A stretch of 34,296 nt of DNA. Origin: Bacillota bacterium. Lineage in GTDB: Bacteria; Bacillota; Clostridia; Christensenellales; Aristaeellaceae. Position 1 is the stretch's first letter. The number at the start of each line of letters is the position of its first letter. Shown in pieces: positions 22,204 to 29,905 of the stretch. A program made the translations under genes and the position numbers. The notes beneath the pieces are model-generated. The model searched no databases, was not told where the DNA came from, and saw only the letters and a program-made list of their open reading frames with translations. Location: NCBI GenBank assembly GCA_023411175.1, contig JAEYPB010000040.1, forward strand, positions 1 through 34,296. The letters are read 5' to 3'.

Positions 22204-23729
22204 ACGCATCCCCCTTCCCTTGCCTCTCGGGCCCTGCCCGCCATCATCAGGCCAATTTGGGCGAGATCCTCCGCCTCGTCGCCGGAGACCACCCCCATGA
22301 CCTCCCCGCCGTGCAGCACCGCGAAGCGGTCGCACAAAAGGCGAATCTCGTCGAGGTCCGCGGAGATGAGCAGAACCGCCGCACCCCGCTCCTTGCAGGC
22401 GACGAGCTGCTTTTGCACGAATTCCGTCGCGCCCACGTCGAGTCCTCTGGTCGGCTGGCAGGCGATGACGAGCTTGGGATTGTCCGCAAGTTCCCGCGCC
22501 AGGATCAGCTTCTGCTGGTTGCCGCCGGACAGGTAGCGGATCTGGGTGGTCAGCGCGTGGGTTTTGATGCCGTAGGCGGCGACATCGCGGGCGGCCTCGT
22601 CCCGGGCGGCCCGGGCGTCGATCAGCCCGCGCCGCTGAAAGCGCCGATCGGAATTGAACCTGAGCAGCAGGTTATCGGTCAGGTCCATGTCCATCACCAG
22701 CGCGTCCCGGTGGCGGTCGTCGGGAATGTAGGCGACGCCCATGCGCCGCCGAGCTTCGACGCCGAGGTCGTCCAGCCGCTCTCCAAAGAGCGAAACCGTC
22801 CCCGCGTCCTGCCTGCGAATGCCCGCGATCACCTCGGCCAGCTCCTTCTGCCCGTTGCCGTCCACCCCGGCGATGCCGAAGATCTCGCCCGGCCGGACGT
22901 CCAGCGCGACGTCCCGGAGCTTATCGAGTCCCCGCTCCGAAAGGGTTACGCCGGAGAGCGCAAGGCCGGGGGCTTCGGACGCTTCCCGCGCCGCACGCGT
23001 TACCGGCGAAAGCGCCCGCCCGATCATGTGCCGGGCCAGAGCTTCCTCATCCAGCGCCGAGATCGGCGCGGTGACGATCTTCTTCGTGTCCCGGAGCACC
23101 GTCACCCGGTCGGCCACGCGCATCACTTCCGGGATCCGGTGGGTGATCAGGATGACCGCGCAGCCGCGCGCGCAGAGGCTCCGCAGCACTTCGAACAGCC
23201 TCTCCGCCTCCTGCGGGGTCAGGACCGCGGTGGGCTCGTCCAGGATGAGCAGCTTTGCATCCCGGTACAGCAGCTTCATGATCTCCACCCGCTGCTGTTC
23301 GCCCACCGAGAGCGACGAAACCGGCGCGGCGGGGTCTATCCCGAGGCCAAAGTCCCGGGCGATCCCCAAGATGCGCCGGTCGATCGCCGCCCTGTCGGTG
23401 AAGGGATGGCCCTTCTCCTTCAGCCCCAGCGTGATGTTCTGAGACACCGTCAGCGTAGGCACCAGCATGAAGTGCTGGTGCACCATCCCGATGCCCAGGC
23501 GTATCGCGTCCAGCGGCGAGCGGACACAGGCAGGCTGCCCTTTTACGAGAATCTCACCCTCGTCGGGCTGATAGAGCCCGTAGAGCAGGTTCATCAGCGT
23601 CGTCTTGCCCGCGCCGTTCTCTCCCAGAAGCGCGTGCACCTCTCCGGGCTCTACGTCAAAATCCACGTGGTCATTGGCGTAGGCTCCCCAGAAGGTCTTG
23701 ACGATTCCCTTCATTTCCACCAGCTTCAT
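22200..23729 (-). CDS. Nucleoside-type ABC ATPase with two ATP-binding domains (NupO/YufO-like)
   Basis: A 509-aa tandem ATPase. Domain 1 has Walker A GENGAGKTTL (residues 36-45), signature SLSVGEQQRVEI and Walker B LLILDEPTAVLTPQE. Domain 2 has GVDGNGQKEL in place of a canonical Walker A, signature YLSGGNQQKLILAREL and a degenerate Walker B LVIACQPTRGLDVGA. The lost lysine and glutamate in the second half are common in this family and mean one site hydrolyses ATP. GGAGGG lies four bases before the ATG. It sits between the binding protein and permease genes of the same operon and drives uptake. Confidence 0.91.
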   Translation of the reverse strand: MKLVEMKGIVKTFWGAYANDHVDFDVEPGEVHALLGENGAGKTTLMNLLYGLYQPDEGEILVKGQPACVRSPLDAIRLGIGMVHQHFMLVPTLTVSQNITLGLKEKGHPFTDRAAIDRRILGIARDFGLGIDPAAPVSSLSVGEQQRVEIMKLLYRDAKLLILDEPTAVLTPQEAERLFEVLRSLCARGCAVILITHRIPEVMRVADRVTVLRDTKKIVTAPISALDEEALARHMIGRALSPVTRAAREASEAPGLALSGVTLSERGLDKLRDVALDVRPGEIFGIAGVDGNGQKELAEVIAGIRRQDAGTVSLFGERLDDLGVEARRRMGVAYIPDDRHRDALVMDMDLTDNLLLRFNSDRRFQRRGLIDARAARDEAARDVAAYGIKTHALTTQIRYLSGGNQQKLILARELADNPKLVIACQPTRGLDVGATEFVQKQLVACKERGAAVLLISADLDEIRLLCDRFAVLHGGEVMGVVSGDEAEDLAQIGLMMAGRAREAREGGCV

Positions 23730-23805
23730 GGAACCCTCCAGCGCGTGCGTTTTGAATTGCGCCTGCCCGGGGCCCAGGCCGCCGGGCAGGCGCGCGTTTT
23801 TCGTT

Positions 23806-24798
23806 TTACTTTGTGGGGGTTTCGATCCGCGGCACCTGGAATTCACCGGAGATGATGGCCGCCTTCTTTTCGGCAATCTTCGTTTTGAGCTCCTCGGGGA
23901 TCTTCGACTCGAGGGCGTTGTAGCCCGCGATGTCCACGACGCCCTCGGCCATGCCCAGATAGAAGACACCGCCGGCAAACGTTCCGTCCTTGACCTGGCC
24001 CACGGCGGTGGTGATGACCTTGGTCATGTTGTATACGGTGGAGCACAGCACGGTTTCCGGGGCGATGGCGTTCTGGTCGTAGGAGTTGCCGCAGGCGAAA
24101 AGGCCCTTCTCCTGCGCGGCGGTGATGGTGCCGGTTCCGGCCTGGTTGGCCACGTGGTACAGTACGTCCGCGCCCTGGCCGATCATGTTCAGCGCCGCTT
24201 CCTTGCCCAGCGCCGCGTCCACGTAGCTGTTGATGTAGATCTCCAGCACCTTGACGTCGGGGTTCACTTCCTTGGCGCCCAGCTTGAAGGCCTCAAGCTC
24301 CTTGATGATGGAGGGCTGCTCCATCGCGCCGACCACGCCGATGGTGCCGGAGGCGGACATCCCGGCCGAGAGCATGCCCATCAGGTACGCGCCCTGCTCG
24401 CAGCTCATCACGAAGGAGGCCATGTTCTCGCTCTGGGAAGCGGCCTCGGTGGCCATGAACTTCTGGTTCGGGAAGTCCTTGGAGACGTTGGCGGCGGGTT
24501 CGCCGAACTGGAAGCCGTGGCCGATGATGAGGTCGTATCCCTGCGCGGCGAAGTCCCGGTAGGTCGCTTCGCTGTCGGCGATGGACACGTTTTCGGCGTA
24601 GGCGGATTCGATGCCGAACTCCTCCTCCGCGGCCTTGACGCCGGCGACGGCGATGGCGTTCCAGCCCTGGTCGTTGGCGGGGCCCGAGAGGATCAGCGCG
24701 ACCTTCAGCGGCGCGGACTCGGCCTGAACCGCAAAGCAGGACAAAAGGCTAACCGCGGCGAGGATCAGGGCCATCAGGACACCAAGACGCTTTTTCAT
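23806..24798 (-). CDS. BMP-family substrate-binding protein
   Basis: A 330-aa secreted binding protein of the BmpA/Med/PnrA type. Residues 1-27 are a signal peptide; LLSC at 18-21 could be a lipobox, giving a lipoprotein, although AVQAES nearby would also suit signal peptidase I. The mature part opens LKVALILSGPANDQGWNAIA, the conserved nucleoside-binding start, and has DLIIGHGFQFGEPAANVSKD, GVVGAMEQPSI and DVLYHVANQAGTGTITAAQE. Relatives bind purine nucleosides; the neighbouring purine-type deaminase fits this. GGAGGAGG precedes the ATG. Confidence 0.9.
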   Translation of the reverse strand: MKKRLGVLMALILAAVSLLSCFAVQAESAPLKVALILSGPANDQGWNAIAVAGVKAAEEEFGIESAYAENVSIADSEATYRDFAAQGYDLIIGHGFQFGEPAANVSKDFPNQKFMATEAASQSENMASFVMSCEQGAYLMGMLSAGMSASGTIGVVGAMEQPSIIKELEAFKLGAKEVNPDVKVLEIYINSYVDAALGKEAALNMIGQGADVLYHVANQAGTGTITAAQEKGLFACGNSYDQNAIAPETVLCSTVYNMTKVITTAVGQVKDGTFAGGVFYLGMAEGVVDIAGYNALESKIPEELKTKIAEKKAAIISGEFQVPRIETPTK

Positions 24799-24827
24799 TG
24801 GGGTTCCTCCTCCTTACTTCCAACCGG

Positions 24828-26219
24828 TCAAAATATATGAAACGCTTCGGAATGATCCCGGAGCACCCGGTCGCACACGCGTTCCCCGGCGCGCGCGAGG
24901 GCCTCTTCGTCCACCCCCTGAAGCCTTCCATCCCTGTAGACCACGCGGCCGTTTACCATCGTCAGCCACACGGGGCCCGTCACGCCCGCCCGGGCGAGAA
25001 GGGACTTGGGGTCGTGCATGGTGCCGGTCAATTCCAGCGCACCCGCGTCGACCATGAACAGGTCCGCCGCCTTGCCGGGCTCTAGGGAGCCCAGGTCTCC
25101 GCGGCCCAGCGCCTTCGCGCCGCCGGCGGTGGCGATCTTCAGCATGTCGTAAGAGGAAGCGGAGCCGCCGCGCGCTTTCGTGTGGTACGCCTGCATCAGG
25201 TAGGCCATGCGCAGCGAATCGAGGAGATTGGAGCTGTCGTTGGTGGCGGAGCCGTCGCACCCGAGGCTCAGCGAGACGCCCGCCGCCTGCATCGCGCGGA
25301 TGTCGAGGACCGGGAAGCCGCCCAGCACCGCCGGGGCGGGGCAATGCGAGACGCCTGAGCCCGCCGCCGCCAGTACCGGAAATTCCTCCGGCAGGAGCTC
25401 CCAGCCGTGGGCATACCACACGTCCGGGCCGATGAAGCCGATTTCCTGGCACCAGTCCAGCGTGCGCATGCCGGTGCGCTCCAGCATGATGGGGTTCTCC
25501 CCCTCGCCCAAATGGGTGTGCATGCGCACGCCCTTTTCCCGGGCCAGCCGGACGGTCTCGGTAAACGTCTCTTTATAGCTGTTGATCGGCTGGCAGGGCG
25601 CCAGCACGATCTGCCGTATGGACAGCGGGTTCGGGTCGTGGTAGAGGGCGATCAGCCGCTCGCAGTCCTTCAGGTATTCGTCGGTGGTCTCCACCATATC
25701 GTCCGGCATGGTCGAGCCCATCTGACGGGGAAGCGAGTTGACGCCCCGCCCCGCGTGGTAGCGGATGCCCAGAAGCGCCGCCGCCTCCATCTGCCGGTCC
25801 ACCGGGGATTTTCCGGTGGCCTTCGTGTAGCAGTACTGGTGGTCGAAGGCGCAGGTGCAGCCGTGCTTGAGCAGATCCGCCATCGCGGTAAGGCTGGAAT
25901 AGTAGATGACGTCGGAATCCACCAGCTGGAAGATGCGGTAGATCTTGTCCAGCCACTCCACCACCAGCATGTTGGGGTAGTCGATGGTGATGAGGTTGCG
26001 CACAAAGGTTTGGAAGAAGTGGTGATGTGTGTTGACAAGGCCGGGATACACGAACTTTCCGGAGGCGTCGAGCGCCTCCGCCCCGTCGGATGGAAGATCC
26101 TTGCCGATGGCGGTGATCCGGCCGCCTTCGATCAGCATGTCCTGATTACGGTATACCGCGTCCGCCCCATCGCAGGCGACGATCGCCGCGGCGTTTTTGA
26201 TCAGCAGTCTCTGCTCCAT
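24828..26219 (-). CDS. Amidohydrolase, 8-oxoguanine deaminase-like
   Basis: A 463-aa enzyme of the amidohydrolase superfamily (cytosine/8-oxoguanine deaminase and TrzA/AtzB branch). Visible are the metal motif PGLVNTHHHFFQTFVRN (59-75), MHTHLGEGEN (third His with the catalytic Glu), VWYAHGWELLPEE (fourth His) and LGCDGSATND (catalytic Asp). The HHHFFQT form is what I recall for 8-oxoguanine deaminases, which convert 8-oxoguanine to uric acid. Chlorohydrolase or guanine-deaminase activity is possible. Start chosen at 26219, with GGAGG five bases before it. It heads the operon of the nucleoside importer, so it should act on the imported compound. Confidence 0.82.
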   Translation of the reverse strand: MEQRLLIKNAAAIVACDGADAVYRNQDMLIEGGRITAIGKDLPSDGAEALDASGKFVYPGLVNTHHHFFQTFVRNLITIDYPNMLVVEWLDKIYRIFQLVDSDVIYYSSLTAMADLLKHGCTCAFDHQYCYTKATGKSPVDRQMEAAALLGIRYHAGRGVNSLPRQMGSTMPDDMVETTDEYLKDCERLIALYHDPNPLSIRQIVLAPCQPINSYKETFTETVRLAREKGVRMHTHLGEGENPIMLERTGMRTLDWCQEIGFIGPDVWYAHGWELLPEEFPVLAAAGSGVSHCPAPAVLGGFPVLDIRAMQAAGVSLSLGCDGSATNDSSNLLDSLRMAYLMQAYHTKARGGSASSYDMLKIATAGGAKALGRGDLGSLEPGKAADLFMVDAGALELTGTMHDPKSLLARAGVTGPVWLTMVNGRVVYRDGRLQGVDEEALARAGERVCDRVLRDHSEAFHIF

Positions 26220-26267
26220 GAAACCCTCCGTACAAAACATCCAAACTTCGGATTATTGTTCGCTTTC

Positions 26268-26298
26268 ATAGTAAATCATATAGCGACTATACGTTCAA
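26268..26298 (-). promoter_or_regulatory. MerR-type promoter of the purine-uptake operon
   Basis: Minus strand TTGAAC (26298-26293), 19 bases, TACTAT (26273-26268). The spacer contains the palindrome TATAG-TCG-CTATA (26279-26291). A 19-bp spacer with a dyad inside is the hallmark of MerR-activated promoters, and a MerR gene closes this operon. Confidence 0.5.
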
Positions 26299-26543
26299 GC
26301 GGTTTGCAAAAAAATAACCGGCCTGCGCCCATGATCGAATCATGGCCACATTCCGGCTCCTGCGATGATGCATTTTCGAAAGGGCTTTCTCCCGCGAGAG
26401 CAGCGTTTTCCCCGCATGTAAAACCTCGATGAAGGAGAAACCCAGCGTACGCCTAAAATTCTTTGGAATTTCCGGACGCGCTGTTCTGAAGAAATGACAC
26501 CGCCACCGGTATTGCACGGATGGCGGCGTCGATAAAACGGTCA
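26299..26543. other. Intergenic stretch without a supported gene
   Basis: Between the purine operon promoter and the stop of the DUF362 gene. A minus-strand open frame of 85 codons crosses it but has no ribosome site and no recognisable protein character. A weak hairpin, CCGCCA/TGGCGG (about 26502-26528), may end the DUF362 message. Confidence 0.5.
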
Positions 26544-27674
26544 CTACATCACGATCAGGTCATACGCCCTCGTTCCCAGCCCGATCTTCTCGGCGTGGGC
26601 GAGGCAGGTGCGCCACTCGGAATCGGGCGTAGAGTTGGCGAAGTGGTCGTGGTGGTCATGGAAGCCGGCGCGGTTCAGGTTGTCGGAGAGCTGGCTGCCG
26701 GGCATCGGCGCGGCCTTGAGGCAGGCATCGACGCAGGCCTGATCCAGCGCCAGCGGGTCGAAGGAGGCGAACATTCCGAGGTTTGGCAGGATCGGTGCGT
26801 CGTTCTCCCCGTGGCAGTCGCAGTTGGGCGAAACATCCACCACCAATGAGACGTGGAAGTTCGGGCGGCCGTCCAGAACCGCCTTGGTGTACTCCGCCAT
26901 GCGGCCGTTGAGCTCCGACAGCGCGGAGCCTTCCGAAAATTCGATGGCGTCGAAGTTGCAGGAGCCCAGGCAGCGGCCGCAGCCCACGCAGTTCTTCGTG
27001 TTGACGGACATCTTCCGGGCCTTTTTGTCGAAGTCCAGCGCGTTGTTGGCGCACTCCCGCTGGCAGCGCAGGCAGCCGCGGCACAGGTCCGGATCGATCT
27101 GGGGCTGGCCGTTGTTGTGCTGGTCCTTCTTCCCCGCCCGGGAGCCACAGCCCATGCCGATGTTCTTGATCGCGCCGCCGAAGCCGGTCATCTCGTGGCC
27201 CTTGAAATGGGTCAGGCTGATGAAGACATCCGCATCCATGATCGCGCGGCCGATCTTGGCCTCTTTTACATATTCGCCGCCCGCGACCGGCACAGAAATG
27301 TCGTCGGTGCCCTTCAGCCCGTCGCCGATCAGGATCGGGCAGCCCACGGTCAGCGGCGTGAACCCGTTCTCCCAGGCGCAGTACAGGTGCTCCAGCGCGT
27401 TCTTCCGGCTGCCGGGATAGAGGGTGTTGCAGTCGGTCAGGAAGGGTTTCCCCCCCAGCTCCTTCACCACGTCCGCCACCGCCTTGGCGTAATTTGGGCG
27501 CAGAAAGCTGATGTTCCCCAGTTCTCCAAAGTGCATTTTGATGGCCACGAATTTCCCGTCCATGTCGATCTGGCCGACGCCCGCCTTTTTAACGAGCTTT
27601 TTCAGCTTCGTGGGCAGGCTGTCGCCAAACGCCACGGTGCGAAAATCGGTGAAATAGACCTTGGACTTTTCCAT
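26544..27674 (-). CDS. DUF362 protein with two 4Fe-4S clusters
   Basis: A 376-aa cytoplasmic iron-sulfur protein. The N-terminal 200 residues are a DUF362 domain (KFVAIKMHFGELGNISFLRP, then DCNTLYPGSRKNALEH and FISLTHFKGHEMTGFGGAIK). CRGCLRCQREC and CVGCGRCLGSC (about 198-238) bind two 4Fe-4S clusters, as in bacterial ferredoxins. A further part follows with DVSPNCDCHGENDAP and HDHHDHF, a cysteine- and histidine-rich site that may bind metal. Proteins of this type are annotated as iron-sulfur oxidoreductases with no settled substrate. GGGGGAG precedes the ATG. Its promoter, 27708-27738, has MerR-type geometry, so expression is probably induced by a metal, thiol or redox signal. Confidence 0.85.
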   Translation of the reverse strand: MEKSKVYFTDFRTVAFGDSLPTKLKKLVKKAGVGQIDMDGKFVAIKMHFGELGNISFLRPNYAKAVADVVKELGGKPFLTDCNTLYPGSRKNALEHLYCAWENGFTPLTVGCPILIGDGLKGTDDISVPVAGGEYVKEAKIGRAIMDADVFISLTHFKGHEMTGFGGAIKNIGMGCGSRAGKKDQHNNGQPQIDPDLCRGCLRCQRECANNALDFDKKARKMSVNTKNCVGCGRCLGSCNFDAIEFSEGSALSELNGRMAEYTKAVLDGRPNFHVSLVVDVSPNCDCHGENDAPILPNLGMFASFDPLALDQACVDACLKAAPMPGSQLSDNLNRAGFHDHHDHFANSTPDSEWRTCLAHAEKIGLGTRAYDLIVM

Positions 27675-27707
27675 TGAAAGCTCCCCCTGTCACAATAATT
27701 CAATATT

Positions 27708-27738
27708 ATTATAGGACTTGAAGTTCACTTCAAGTCAA
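27708..27738 (-). promoter_or_regulatory. MerR-type promoter with 22-bp perfect palindrome
   Basis: Minus strand TTGACT (27738-27733), 19 bases, TATAAT (27713-27708). A perfect dyad with arms GACTTGAAGT and ACTTCAAGTC around TC (27715-27736) fills the spacer and reaches the -35. The layout is the textbook one for MerR activators, and the arm sequence resembles operators of thiol/aldehyde-type members. Confidence 0.8.
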
Positions 27739-27916
27739 TACCTTTTTGAGATTCTCCCGAATTTTTTGGTTCCGGGAACGTCGCTGTGCGAATCCCCGAA
27801 AAACGCCAGCGGTCTTCTGCTTTTCAAGCGCGCCCAATTCTGGTAAAATCAGTATGGTAAAGCGGCTCGCGTCTGAAGCGTCAGGCGCCGGCCGGTCATA
27901 GCAGGAGGGAATATCC

Positions 27917-28879
27917 ATGAAGACTAAATTCGGCATCCTGGGGTACGGCGGAATCGCCAAGCGCTTTGCCCGGGCGCTGCAGCTTTCCGGGAGCGGCGAG
28001 CTTTACGCCGCGGCGGCGCGGGACGAAGCCCGTGCGCAGGATTTGATCGGGCAGTTCGGCGGGCAAAAAGCCTACGGCAGCTACCTGGACCTCATCCGGG
28101 ATGAAAACGTGGAGATCGTCTACATCTCGCTGGTGCACAACCTGCACTACGAAGCGGCAAAGCTCTGCGTCGAGCACGGAAAGGCTGTGCTGTGTGAAAA
28201 GCCCTTCTTCATCACAGAGCACGAGGCCACCGCGCTCGCCGCGCTCGCCAAAGAAAAGGGCGTACTGGTCATGGAGGCGATGTGGACCCGGTGCCTCCCG
28301 GCCTTCAAAAAGGCGAAGGAATGGGCGCAGAGCGGCGCCATCGGGCAGGTTCGGCTGATCGACGCCGCGTTCTGCTTCAATTTCCCGTTCGATCCGGAGC
28401 ACCGCCTGTACAACCCCGAAACCGCGGGCGGCGCGCTGCTGGATGCGGGCGTCTATCCCTATCAGTTCGCCGCCGGTATCCTGGGGGAAGCGCCTGCGGA
28501 GGTCCGGGCGGTGGTTCAGAAGGCTCCGACAGGCGTGGACGATTCCGTCGTGATGGCGCTGCGCTTTGAAGGCGGGGCGCTGGCCTCCGCCATTGCGTCC
28601 GTCAGCGTAAAGGCCGACGGCACCGCGCACATCTACGGCACGAAGGGCTCCGTCAAGGTCTATGATTTCCTCCGCACAAGGGAATGCGAGCTGATCGACG
28701 AAAAGGGCGAGGTGATCGACCGCTTTACGGACGATCAGGAAGAGGGCTTTGTACACGAGATCGATCACGTAACGGCCCTCTACCGGACGGGACAAACCGA
28801 AAGCCCGCTGATCCCCATGTCGCACAGCATCGATTTTGCACGCGCGGCCGACCTGATCCGGGCCCAATGCGGCTTATAA
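27917..28879 (+). CDS. Gfo/Idh/MocA-family oxidoreductase
   Basis: A 320-aa NAD(P)-dependent oxidoreductase. The N-terminal Rossmann domain starts FGILGYGGIAKRFARALQ; VYISLVHNLHYEAAKLCVEH and the catalytic CEKPFFIT (lysine of the EKP motif) follow near residues 85-100. GGALLDAGVYPYQFAAGILG near residue 175 carries the Asp-Gly-Tyr-Pro signature of the dimeric dihydrodiol/sugar dehydrogenase branch. Likely substrate is a sugar, inositol or similar polyol; it cannot be chosen from sequence. GCAGGAGGG lies six to seven bases before the ATG. It stands alone, divergent from the DUF362 gene, with about 240 bases between the starts. Confidence 0.9.
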   Translation: MKTKFGILGYGGIAKRFARALQLSGSGELYAAAARDEARAQDLIGQFGGQKAYGSYLDLIRDENVEIVYISLVHNLHYEAAKLCVEHGKAVLCEKPFFITEHEATALAALAKEKGVLVMEAMWTRCLPAFKKAKEWAQSGAIGQVRLIDAAFCFNFPFDPEHRLYNPETAGGALLDAGVYPYQFAAGILGEAPAEVRAVVQKAPTGVDDSVVMALRFEGGALASAIASVSVKADGTAHIYGTKGSVKVYDFLRTRECELIDEKGEVIDRFTDDQEEGFVHEIDHVTALYRTGQTESPLIPMSHSIDFARAADLIRAQCGL

Positions 28880-28930
28880 GCTTATAACCGAAAGGTGTGC
28901 GAATTTTCTGGAGCAGATGGCCAAAGCCTG

Positions 28931-29048
28931 GGCGCCGCATCACCCGTCTTGAAATGCGGCGCCTGGCAATGCGCTGCCGTCCGTAAGCCTTACGCTGTAC
29001 GACCTCGACTTCGGCACGCCGTGATGACGGCCGCCTCCCCTGGCGGCC
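28931..29048. terminator. Two GC-rich hairpins after the oxidoreductase gene
   Basis: GGCGCCGCAT (28931-28940) pairs perfectly with ATGCGGCGCC (28954-28963). GGCCGCC (29029-29035) pairs with GGCGGCC (29042-29048). Neither has a strong U-run. The rest of 28880-29174, about 295 bases, shows no gene. Confidence 0.45.
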
Positions 29049-29174
29049 TTCCATCGCCACGACGACGGGGGCGGAATACCCCCGCCGCACAGGCGGAAAA
29101 AAATCCGTGAATCAACGCATGGGCGCTTAATGGGAGACGGAGCGGTTGAAACCCGCTTCAGAGAGGCAACCACT

Positions 29175-29903
29175 ATGTTGAGAATAGCCATTTGCGACGA
29201 CAATAGCGCAGAACTTCAACATATCGCCGCGCTTGCCAATGAATACCTGACCGAGCGCAACGTAAGCGCCGACATTCGGGCGTTTTCCCATCCAGACGCC
29301 CTGTTGACAGCCTGCGAGTCCAAAATCTTTCACATATATTTGCTCGACATGGTAATGCCCATGATCAGTGGACTCGAGCTTGGGCGAAGTATACGCCACA
29401 TCAGCACCGACGCGCAGATCATCTATATCACCACAGAACCCGGCTTTGCGCTGGACGCATATTCGGTCAATCCCCTGCACTATCTGCTAAAGCCCGTGGA
29501 TAAGGGGGCGCTGTTTGCCGCCCTGGAACTGGCGGCGGCAAAAGTGGGGTTTGGCGAGGAAACCGTCGTCACGGTCAAGACGCGGGACGGTCTGCGCACG
29601 CTCTCCGCCGATGTGATTGTCTTATGCGAATATGTTCGCCATACCGTGGTCTACACGCTTGTAAGCGGCGAGCAGGTTGAGACCACAACCATCTCCGGCA
29701 GCTTTGCGGAGCACGTCGCGCCGCTACTGCGTGACCGGCGGTTTATCCAGCCTCACGCCGCCTTTACCGTCAACATGAGTTGCGTGGAGCGGCTCTCTAG
29801 AGATGGCTTCGCCATGAAGGCCGGCGCCTTCGCGCCAGTTTCCGGCAAGCAGTTTTCCACGGTGCGCAACGCTTATATGAGCTATCGTCTGGGGGAGATG
29901 TGA
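29175..29903 (+). CDS. LytTR-family response regulator
   Basis: A 242-aa response regulator of the AgrA/LytR type. The receiver domain (1-120) has the acidic pair in AICDDN, the phosphoacceptor Asp58 in IYLLDMVMP, the Thr in IIYITTEPGF and the Lys in YLLKPVD. Residues 135-238 form the LytTR DNA-binding domain (VTVKTRDGLRTLSADVIVLC, FIQPHAAFTVNMSCVERL). The ATG at 29175 with GAGAGG about eight bases upstream is preferred over an in-frame ATG at 29130. Its stop overlaps the kinase gene's start region, so both are made together. Candidate binding sites lie downstream of the kinase gene at 31210-31237. Confidence 0.91.
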   Translation: MLRIAICDDNSAELQHIAALANEYLTERNVSADIRAFSHPDALLTACESKIFHIYLLDMVMPMISGLELGRSIRHISTDAQIIYITTEPGFALDAYSVNPLHYLLKPVDKGALFAALELAAAKVGFGEETVVTVKTRDGLRTLSADVIVLCEYVRHTVVYTLVSGEQVETTTISGSFAEHVAPLLRDRRFIQPHAAFTVNMSCVERLSRDGFAMKAGAFAPVSGKQFSTVRNAYMSYRLGEM

Positions 29904-29905
29904 GG

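Noticed and set aside
26220..26267. Purine riboswitch ahead of the deaminase/importer operon
   Set aside because: The expected leader is only about 45 bases, too short for a purine aptamer, and the conserved TCTACC and loop sequences are absent.
26287..26544. 85-codon minus-strand frame between the purine operon and the DUF362 gene
   Set aside because: No ribosome site, composition unlike the neighbours and overlap with the mapped-by-eye promoter region.
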